DNA of 64,000 nt from Metellina segmentata (taxonomy: Eukaryota > Arthropoda > Arachnida > Araneae > Tetragnathidae): contig OX375879.1 in assembly GCA_947359465.1 (NCBI GenBank), positions 91,934,578 through 91,998,577 on the forward strand, given 5' to 3'. Below the pieces are notes generated by a model that saw nothing but the letters and a program-made list of their open reading frames with translations, ran no database searches and was not told where the DNA came from. Of this stretch, positions 54,985-64,000 are shown one piece after another (position 1 is the stretch's first letter; every line of letters begins with the position of its first letter). Made by a program: the position numbers and the translations under genes.

Positions 54985-55160
54985 AATCTTCAAGTGGTTT
55001 GGACTAGATATCTTGTTCATCAAGATTTGATCAGTTTTGCAAATGACGAGAAATCTCGTCTCCAAGAAATTGTCGAGTTTGTTTATGATGACCAGATCAA
55101 GATCTGGTCAGCTTTCTTCGAATGAAGAGATGCCTCGTAGAGGACAACCATCAGGAAGGT
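54985..55160 (+). mobile_element. Palindrome-rich MITE copy 9
   Basis: CTTCAAGTGGTTTGGACTAG, ATATCTTGTTCATCAAGATT, ATGACGAGAAATCTCGTCTC, then the central hairpin GACCAGATCAAGATCTGGTC at about 55089 (a perfect 20-bp palindrome except for its centre), ending AGGACAACCATCAGGAAGGT before TTAA (55161-55164). It preserves the central hairpin best. Confidence 0.78.
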
Positions 55161-55164
55161 TTAA

Positions 55165-55690
55165 AAGTTGTTTCCTTATTTTTTTAATTTTATCACCACC
55201 TCAATCTTATTCAAAGTTTTGACATATTACTTGAATTAAAAATATATATATATTTTATCCTATATTATTCAATATTTTATTTATATTATCTCTATTAAAA
55301 TTAGTTTTTTATCTCTCCTTTTTTTAAATCATTCTTTTCTTTTACAAATTTCTTTATGATACTACATTTCAGTCTTATCTTTTCTGTTTGAAAAAATTTA
55401 CTATTTGTTGCTTTTCTTGATTGGTAAATGTTTTAGGTTTAACTTTTTAACCGTTAATCATTTGGATGCACAACAAGGTATAAATATTTCTCATTACGAG
55501 ACTTCTTTCATCTTTTCTCTATTATTTAATGTGATGTTACTATCTTGTATTATTTTATATTCTCGCTGTTTTCTGAATGTTTCAATTTTGAGCTTTTTGG
55601 GGAGTGCGTTGTTTTTATATTTCTTACATTTTGCCTCACATAAAACAACTCAAGCCATCTTCCTCTTAAAGTGACTCTCGCCTAAATAAA
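55165..55690. other. T-rich stretch, chance reading frame
   Basis: An 89-codon plus-strand frame (55405-55674) is strongly hydrophobic because the DNA is T-rich. No signal of a known family. Confidence 0.45.
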
Positions 55691-55699
55691 AGCATACAA

Positions 55700-56700
55700 T
55701 TTTAATAATTTGCCCAATAATTTGATTATACAAACACAATACTGTGCTAAACACAATAAAACCACATGCAAATTTCATCGTAGCAAAATTATCGTGTAAG
55801 ATTACAAATATATTTGAAAGAAAAGAATTACCTTAAATATTATACAAACGCATAAGGAGAAGCGTCAGCACAAACAAGCATCAAGGAATTATTCCTTACC
55901 TTACCACACTAAAACAAAACCTCAAAGCGAATGTCTTTTTCTATTTTCCGCACATACTTTTCACAAGAGAAAACTCAAAGTCGCAAGAAAAATAACCATC
56001 AGCAGAGACGAAAAGCCTACACACCTACTCCCATACATTCCCAAGTATGAAAAATCCTGCAATTTCCTTAAGGAAATAATTCCCCCAAACAGAAAAAAAC
56101 CGAACACACCATAACGTGGCACCAAAAGTACTGTTTGCAATAAACAAAAACCATTTAAGTCATCTACGAAGTTAATTAAGATTCCTTAATGAGTGAAAGC
56201 CGGGTTAGGGAGATCCTTCTGCAAGGCATAAGGCAAAAACATCTCCACGGGGCAGACCCTCCCCCACTCAACCCCCACCCCGTCCCGTCCTTCTAAACCC
56301 TTCTTCCTTTATTCCATCACTCTTTCCCTCCGTCGATCAAGGATTTCTTCTCTTTATATTTTCTTACTTCTATTCCTTAAGGAAGGTGGGGAGGGTTGAG
56401 GAACGAGGGGGTGGTCCTGGCAATCAGACAAGGCTATCCGGCCTCCATCGGTTTATTTCATGCTAATTTCCGTGCAGACGGTGGAAGCCGTAGATGTCGA
56501 AGCACGCTACCCGGGTTTTCTTTAATCTTTCCCACCGGTCTTGGCAGACAGTTGAAGGGTCTTAAGAAAAGATGCTCGCTTTGGGTATGGAGACTGGCCG
56601 CTTGAGATGATTGGACGGGGGAAAGCTGTTCCGGGTCTTGGTGCGTGGGTTGTTTTAAATGAGCAGGGCCTGGGATTCGATTTGAATTGCCGATGCCGTA
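55700..56700. promoter_or_regulatory. G+C-richer island F
   Basis: G+C rises to the right, with AGATCCTTCTGCAAGGCATA, TCCCCCACTCAACCCCCACC and GGCTATCCGGCCTCCATCGG. A 69-codon plus-strand frame (56396-56605) has no recognisable domain. The island ends where a ~300-bp tandem array starts. Confidence 0.28.
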
Positions 56701-58110
56701 ATGTGTGGTCAGTTTCGGTCGGTGTGCGTATGGGTCTTTTGATTCGTGCAGGATCCTTAAAGTTGAAGATGCAGATGAAATAAGCTTCTGTGTTAGGGAA
56801 GGTTCTTCTAGTGTGTGGTTTGGGTCGTAACGTTATTCGTGTAACTATTTTGAATTTCGTCTTTTTTACAGAAGTATAAGCATGCGATAATGTGTGGTAA
56901 GTTTTTGATAAGTTTGGTGTGCATATAGGACTTTTGGTAAGTGCTGGCTACTGAAGTTGTTGTCGCAGACGAAATAAGTTTTTTTAAAGGAAGGTAAATG
57001 TAAGATGTGACTTCTTTTGTGACCATTATCAAGGAGAGTTGATTATACTGCATTTTTACAAGGAATAATCCCATCTCTTTTTATATAAAAAAAAAGTTGA
57101 AAAAGTAGCATCTAAATAAGCACAGAAAACGTGTTTGCATCTTAATGTAATTAGTACAACGATATCGAACATAATGCTTTACAGCAACGTTTAGATGCAC
57201 TAATGTGTAGTTAGTTTGACCAAGTGAGGTGCGAATATAAGCCTTTTGATTGGTACTGGCTCCATACATTTAAAAATGCAGAAGAAATAAGCAGAGTTTT
57301 TCTAAAGAAGGTGGATATAGGATGTGGTTTGTTTTGCAATCATGACTAAGAATAATCGATTATACTAGGTTTTAAAGAGGAATAGTCCCGTTCCCTTTTA
57401 CAGTGTCGTCTAAAAAAGTATGTAAATAATCACAAAAAAGTGTCTGCATCTTAATGCAATTCGTATAAGTATAAATAACATGATCCTTTTAGCGTAGATG
57501 GAATGATATGCGATCAGCTTTGTGTGAGTAGAAGCCTTTTTATACGTGTTGGCTCCTTAAACTTTAAAATGCAGAAAAAATAAATACTTTTAAGGAAGAT
57601 GGATATATATAAGGTGTGGCTTGTTATATGACCATGATTAAGAATTGTCGATTGTAATCTATTTTTATGTAGGATCTCCCCATCATCTCTTATAGTGTCG
57701 TTTAAAGACCTCTACATAAGCTAAGAAAAGTGTCTTCATCTTAATGTAATTCGCATAACGATATGGAATATAATGTTTTAACAGTAGTGTTGAGATTTGA
57801 TAATGTGCGGTCAGTTTCAGTCAAGTGTGGTGTGAGGAAAAAAGGATTTGTTTCGTGCTGGCTCCTTGAAATTAAAGGTGCAAAGTTGCGAGTTTTCTAA
57901 GGGAGGTGGATGTAGGGTGTGATGTTTGTGTTTTGTGACAATAATTAAGAGTAGTCCTTTGTACTATATTTTTATAAGGGAATAGTCCCATCTACTTTTA
58001 TAACGTTGCCTAAAAATAATATCGAAATTAACCCAGAAAAATGCATATCTTAACAGAATCCCTCACTACTATAACGTAATTCAAACTATGCGGAATATAA
58101 TCTTTTTCTA
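56690..58110 (+). repeat. Diverged ~300-bp tandem array (4-5 units)
   Basis: GTGTGGTCAGTTTCGGTCGG at 56702 is followed by related text at about 56893, 57204, 57507 and 57806 (GTGCGGTCAGTTTCAGTCAA). The steps are 191, 311, 303 and 299. Other shared words are TGCTGGCTCCTTnAA, AAGGnAGGTGGATnTAGGnTGTG, GGAATAGTCCC and CATCTTAATG-AATTCG. Units are about 65-75% similar by eye, so this is old. Confidence 0.82.
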
Positions 58111-58114
58111 CATG

Positions 58115-60137
58115 AGAAAAAGAATATTGCACCAGATTTTCATAAGTAGCATATTGCGTTTTGCAGCCGTCGTATTCGGAAATTCTCTGAAGTTAATGGG
58201 TTTTGTGATGAGGAACAATGAGAGATAAACTTTTAGAAGAATATTATTTATTTTTTAACTATGTTTCTCTACAGAAAAATATCCAAGAACAGGGAACAAA
58301 AAAAATATAAGAATAAAACTATACATAAATACAGTTAGGTGAAAAGTAAAACAAAATTCTTTATTGAAACAGGTTGTTTATTGAATCGAAATCATTAAAA
58401 TATCTATCGAAATCCGAGAAAGAATTATGCACTTTAAAAATATCTATTTGTAACAAAATTATTGCGAGCTTCTGTTTTGAGATATTAATAATGGATGGTA
58501 GAGAAAGGAACTTATAAATTATAATTATTTATTATTATTATAAGCAAAACATATATTATTGAAGTAAAACAAAAAAATAAATTTTAAATATTTTGTTTTA
58601 CTTCATGCATTATGACGAAAAAGGAAGTCGTGATTTTAAGAAATGTTGTTAGAAATATTATGGTAATAAGTTGATAATTTGATTCAGATGAACTAATTAA
58701 ACGATTTTGTAGCTCTAACTGATTAAGAAAAAAAAGACATCCCTGTTTTTCTCCAATTTATTGCTAGCTTAATAAAGGCATTAGAATATGTATGGAATAT
58801 GGCTGAAAATCTGTGTGGCATATGATTGATTCAATTCAGATTGAAATCTTCATTCGGATATAGTCAGTTTTCGAAATCATTGGTGGTCCGCGGGACGAGT
58901 AGCTATAATGAGAAAGTTAGTGCATGCATGTGTTTTATTTTAAAATAAGTTTCAAACTTCCAAACCTTACTTTTGGCAAGCTGACAAAATTTATTTTGGA
59001 CACGTGATCGAGAAGTGGGAAATTCGAATCAGCGTACACTGGAGTCGTTTCTGCCTCCAAGTTGCAAACACAATAATCGCCACATGTTGAATCAGTAGCC
59101 GTTGACGATCGGCAGGTCCTAAAAGAAACTATTCTGCGGAGCATCAAGGTATTGTAAAGAATTCCTTACACACTTGAAACTAATAAAACATACATCTACA
59201 ATTCGACAGAATGTTTATTCGCCAAAGTAAAAATTTCGAGTGCAAATTTTGTGTCCTGTATTAACACGCTATTAACTAAATTAATTTATTATTTGAGAAA
59301 CGGACCAGCTATGATGGCAGCTGACCAGTATATTTTAGTATACACTAGATCTTATGACCAGTCATTTTTCTTTTTCTTTTCTAACTCTGGATATAGTACT
59401 AAACTTGACCTCGCTGTTCTTACAACTACTGGCTTGGAGTTTCGGTTGGAAACTTTTCCCCTGGCTTTGCTCTAGTAATTTAAAATTTAATTAAAATTCT
59501 AAGATTTCCAGGTCAGGAAAATGAAGTCAGGGCGTTCTTTCAGATATTTGTGCATCCGAAAAAACCGGATAAAACATAAAAAAACTCTTTTGATGGTATG
59601 ACTGTTGTTCTATGAGTGCGATATACATTTACTTGATAGGCGGCATTTAAAGAAAATAAATCCATGTCACAATCAGTGAATATTATTTATTCTAATATCG
59701 GGTTATGTAGATATATTGTTTATCACATAAGATGTTTTGAAATGTAAAAACTAAAAGCATCACAAAATGATTAAAATCCTAATTTAAATACATGCATTCA
59801 ATGAATGAATTATTTGTTTTAAAATACATTGATTTACTTAAAAAAATTTATTGTCCCGGTTAATCAAGAAGTTTATTTGGTATATACTTTGTATTATAGG
59901 AATGTGCCTTTATTATGTAATGAAAAATACTATCTGTTTGCATTATTTTAAAAGATCTTGGATGCTGGTATTGTTAAAAATTAATACCTTAATAATTACC
60001 TAATTAATTACTCAATATAGTTAATTTGCATAGATTGACATAGACATAATTAAAGCTGTTTATAACAGTACAAATAATAATAAATTAAAAATTAAACAAA
60101 TATTTAAACATTTTATGAATTGTGTACAGTATAACTT

Positions 60138-60189
<52 letters not shown>

Positions 60190-61025
60190 TAGAATTTACA
60201 TATGGATAACGTATACTTAGATGTAATTTGAATTCCCATATGACACTTCAAAGTAGTTTTATTGCAAAATACATAACTGCATATGTAAATAATTTCGCAA
60301 TTGAAAATCGTTTCAAAAGTATTTTCAAACTGGGCAACAAGTGTGGAAATCTCTATAGTTCAGTTGTACCCCTTCATAGGATTTTATCTGTGTTAATACG
60401 TTAATAAAATACATATAGCACTATTTAAAGACATTGGAGAAATAAAGGATCAAAAATTACTTACAAGGAATCTATAGAAATTAGTAATAAAGAACTTCTT
60501 TGGACTTGTATATTATAGTTACAATCAAGAAACAGTAACAAATTTAACAAAATTAGTTTAATTGAATATAATTTGCTTACGTAATGAAATAAATAAAACG
60601 AACCAAAATTGTCATTATAAACTGAAAATTCAGACAAACATATTCTTTTAATCAATAAATCAGTATTAAGGAAGAATTTATATATTAATTCACTACTGCA
60701 GTTTTAATCTTTTGTAATACTAAGTATGGATATTGAAAATGGAAAAATAATTAACTTTTTCATGCGACATCTTGAGGTAATTACATCCATCAATTAAAAT
60801 TTAATTCCTTTTTGCTCATTGTTCCCATAACGTTTTTGATAAGATTTTAAAAATCAAATTTTAATTAGCCTTTATTAAAAGTTAATGTTGATCCGTTTGA
60901 TTTGAATGTTGTGTTCTTAGCATAAAATCATATTTAATAAAATTTTGAAATACTTCCCTAGAGTTCCCTAAACACTATCTTATTTACAAAATAAGCTGCA
61001 ACTATGTAAACAGATTTCTGTTTGA
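58115..61025. other. Long AT-rich stretch; (TA)n(GA)n microsatellite
   Basis: Nothing is recognised except a microsatellite of about 16 TA repeats followed by about 7 GA repeats at 60143-60188. Frames at 58935-59475 have no known domain. Confidence 0.45.
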
Positions 61026-61029
61026 AAAC

Positions 61030-61680
61030 AACTCTAACGTATATCCAACTTTTTCAAACAAACGCAATGTTTCTTATTTGAAAAGCAGACAGTTTCGGAA
61101 CTCACCTTGGATACCCATTTATTTTTACTCTCCCTTTGATGTGTTTCCGAAAACGTATTTTGTATTGACTCTCCGGATGATTCTCAATCCGCACCAAAAA
61201 ATTGAATTCGATTTCGGACTTAAGTTCGCTCGTGAAATATCAATTTAATTGAACGAGATAACTACGACGGGGCATATGAAGATCTCCAACAACAACAAAA
61301 AAAAAAACGTCCAGAAAGTATGCACATACTCGAAAACCCGTTTGAAGACTACAAATTCCCTGTCAATGTAAACTCAAAACGGGAAAACATTCGGATAAAA
61401 TCCCAATGAAAAGTCATTTTCAAATGCAGAGGCACTCAAAATGATTGGTATTTCGATAAACGGAAATTAAAAACTTCCCCCTTTCCTTCAAGCCTTGCTT
61501 CTGCTGTGTTTTTGACCGAATGTCCCTCAGTTTCCCAAAGAAACGATACATTCAGAGCCTCCCCCCCCCCAGCCTGAGAGGAAAACAAGCTTTGAAAACT
61601 CTTCTCAGAATGAAAGCAGAAGAGTATGTGAAGATTATAATTGAATGCTTCCATTCGGTCAGGTAAATCTCTAATAAATT
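61030..61680. promoter_or_regulatory. Higher-complexity island G
   Basis: Complex, repeat-poor text such as GGAACTCACCTTGGATACCC, TCCCTTTGATGTGTTTCCGA (TCF-type CTTTGATG) and GACTCTCCGGATGATTCTCA. A 72-codon minus-strand frame (61436-61654) shows no known domain. Candidate conserved non-coding DNA on composition alone. Confidence 0.25.
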
Positions 61681-61689
61681 GAAAGCGGT

Positions 61690-63590
61690 TTACTTTGCTC
61701 GTGAGTGTTTTTTGTTACCTTACTTACATTTGGAGCACTCCTGGTTGAAAAGGGAAAATGTGCGACTTGAGGGAAGCAATCAATTTGGGAGATGAATAAC
61801 TCTGATTAATTGAAAAAACTTATCGGTCAATGTGATTGGGATGGATATTAAATTTCTATGGGGTAAGGGAGTGTATTTATTGATGAATAAATATTTTGCA
61901 TTGAAGAGTGGGAGTTTCAGAGCGATATAAATATCAAATTTGGTTTTGAATAATGAAAGCTGAATGGAATATTCAGTCATATTTTATCGTTGGATTCGGA
62001 AATTGGTAGGGCACTTTGTTGATCATCTTCATCTCTTGTTTGAACTTAAATGCACCATTTAAAGAGTAGAAATAAGCTTATGATTTTTAATTTTACCACT
62101 TCTTAAAGTAAAGTACCGACTGTGCTTCTACTTAGAGGAATTAAAATATGTTTTGCAACAGGAAAAATATTGTTTTTAGTGGGCGCTTTTAATAAATAAG
62201 TGCTTTACTTTATCAGTACATTTAGTCTAGTATTATTTATTCTTAGCATCTACAAGGTTAATTATGTAAAGCATGATTCACATTTGAAATGAAACATAAT
62301 CAATGTGTGTGGATATATGAAAGGGTTTTTAAGTCAAGCTAAATATAGGTAGTGGTACTGTTTTGGGGGGTTACATGAACTTCCTGTACCTATTCCAGAC
62401 TTAACATCCCTTGGCTTACTTCTAGAATTTCAGCAGCACATTATCAATGCAAATTCCATAAAATTAGTTTCAAATTGAAATCGTCGATTGGTCATCGCCG
62501 ATTAGGTTAAACGCCAATCATTTAAAATGACAATATACTTCATTTTATTATAATCCCCATATATCTTCTTCTGAATGAAAACAATCCCTTCCATACCGAG
62601 TTACCGAAAACCCACAGCGGATTAGCAGGGAAGGTCTAATTTAAAATGCTGATTTTCTTAAATTGTGTTAAATATTTTATTAAATAAAAAAACTCAAGAA
62701 CATTATTGTCTGTCGTGAACGTAGTGAAAATTCTGATTTTGTCAAGAAGAATACAGATGGCCAGAAATATGTCTTTAAGTGTTATCAAACAAAAAAGACG
62801 CCAAACGTAACAAATCAAATTGGTTTGGTTACGTTTGGCATTTAATCTAATTTGTTTTAACAACTATCATGTTGTCGACTTGCAAATAATTTAATAGGAG
62901 TTTACTATTTATTCTAGACCAAAATTTAATAATATTTTAGAGTGGTAAAGTTAACTTAGTTATTCTTGTCTTTGCAAGAAGATTGGTCGTCTTGAGAAAC
63001 ACACGGTGTCAAAATTACTCCATTACTTTTCAAAGAGCTATGTTTTTTTGACTTGGTGTGTGTCACTTGGATTAAATCAAACATATGTCAATTTGGAATT
63101 AATTCTTCAAAATTTAAATTGGCGAAGATATATGTTTCAGGAAATGTATTCCTAAAACAAGACAATGAGTCTGAAAACGCACAGGAGACAAATCACTAAA
63201 AACTACCGCAACATACATTCAGTTTGACAGATAAACTCTTCCATATTCCCAAAACTGCGTGATTTAAAAATATTTATCCGTCTAAGGGCTATCCAAATGC
63301 GTTTTTAACAGATTATATCTCTTGAATTCCACAGCGCTATCGATTTCAAGAAAACGTAACGGACTCTGATTATATGATTTAATCATGTGACGCATCATTC
63401 GATTCTTCTAAGCCAATTACTTCCCTGAGCCTTTTCCTCTTCCCCTCAGAGGGGTGACTTCTCTAGTCCAGAGAGTACCCTGATTCGACTGAAACTAATG
63501 CGTTATCTTTCATCTCCTCGCCTCTTCCACTAGACTGCAACTTCATCAATAAATGCTATTCGGAAAACACGTTTCTTAATGTCAATCTTT
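61690..63590. other. AT-rich stretch, nothing recognised
   Basis: No repeat family or gene recognised. CCAAACGTAACAAATC at about 62801 and GGTTACGTTTGGC at about 62825 form an inverted pair (a GCCAAACGTAAC palindrome around about 22 bases), which could be a small hairpin. Confidence 0.4.
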
Positions 63591-63597
63591 TTTTAAG

Positions 63598-63755
63598 GTC
63601 GGTAGTAAGTCGATTTAGAGTGGCGGGCTATTGGTACGGGATCAATCCCGAAATGGAAGACTCGAGGACAACGTCTTGAAATAGATTTCGAGGCTTTCAG
63701 ATCACGAGGTCAACATGTGAACTGGCACTCAACTCTTCAAACTGCCAAACCGCTG
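63598..63755 (-). repeat. SINE body, reverse, diverged
   Basis: GGTCGGTAGTAAGTCGATTT, GGCGGGCTATTGGTACGGGA, TCAATCCCGAAATGGAAGAC, TCGAGGACAACGTCTTGAAA and CTGGCACTCAACTCTTCAAA follow the SINE body order read from the tail. The head is missing. Confidence 0.7.
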
Positions 63756-64000
63756 ACTCAACCGATTGGGATATCACGTTCCACATTTTTAATGTTATAC
63801 AGATAATATATTTGCGTATAATATATTTCTTTGAGCCTTTTACTTGGATGCAATTGTACAACTATCAAAATTATGTAAAACAAGTATCTTTTAAACGAAT
63901 TACTAAGTTAAAAATATATTCGATTAATTTATCAGGGAATTTTAAGGTTCCTTTTCTGTTGTTATAAAAAAATTTGAAATTTTTTTTTCTCCTTTATTTA

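Noticed and set aside
55405..55674. 89-codon hydrophobic frame that could be a membrane protein
   Set aside because: Hydrophobicity is the direct result of T-rich DNA (TTT/TTA codons). No start context or neighbours support a gene.
60143..60188. (TA)n(GA)n run as a possible functional element
   Set aside because: Ordinary microsatellite; no structure around it beyond AT-rich DNA.

Overview
The window looks like AT-rich nuclear DNA of an arthropod. A chelicerate, most likely a spider, is my best guess. The guess rests on one Tc1-type transposase family and on a tRNA-derived SINE whose body I recall as common in orb-weaver-type spider genomes; both are from memory and could not be checked. I find no host protein-coding gene, no intact tRNA or rRNA gene, and nothing bacterial. 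All recognisable coding sequence belongs to decayed mobile elements: two Tc1-like elements, one hAT element plus its internally deleted derivative, a second ZBED/SCAND3-type hAT remnant, and a non-LTR retrotransposon remnant. The reading frames outside these are short and unconserved in appearance.

Layout. 0-5 kb holds a hAT transposase remnant, SINE pieces and the first copy of a palindrome-rich MITE (TTAA flanks). 5.7-7.2 kb is a complete but dead hAT element with an 8-bp target duplication. 10-12.7 kb holds SINEs, a MITE copy internally expanded in 40-bp steps, and a dispersed copy of a segment seen again at 24.6 kb. 15.2-16.7 kb is a Tc1 element. 19.1-20.25 kb is a G+C-richer island followed by a decaying 424-bp tandem array to 22.3 kb. 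22.8-24.2 kb has a hAT element nested in a MITE copy and then partly duplicated in tandem. 25.4-31.1 kb is a nested repeat: parent units of several hundred bp, in which one part was amplified as seven exact 259-bp units joined by perfect hairpins, and another part as alternating ~235/276-bp units. 31.7-33.6 kb is a SINE cluster. 34.25-35.45 kb is a second, minus-strand Tc1 element. 36.2-36.85 kb is a MITE expanded in 43-bp steps. 38.3-40.6 kb holds a G+C-rich island and a 390-bp decaying array between 122-bp inverted repeats. 43.7-44.2 kb is a small hAT MITE. 45.4-46.65 kb is a GTTAAC-rich array interrupted by a LINE remnant. 46.7-47.8 kb, 53.2-53.7 kb, 55.7-56.7 kb and 61.0-61.7 kb are further G+C-richer islands; two are followed on the right by tandem arrays. 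The rest is AT-rich DNA with no recognisable content.

The repeated juxtaposition of low-repeat G+C-richer islands (with CCAAT, CRE-like, X-box-like and homeodomain-type motifs) and tandem arrays suggests non-coding regulatory DNA in a large intron or intergenic region of a gene outside the window. That is inference. The most distinctive observations are the nested array at 25.4-31.1 kb with its flipped hairpin loop, the MITE family that expands different internal modules in different copies, and the island-plus-decaying-array pattern.
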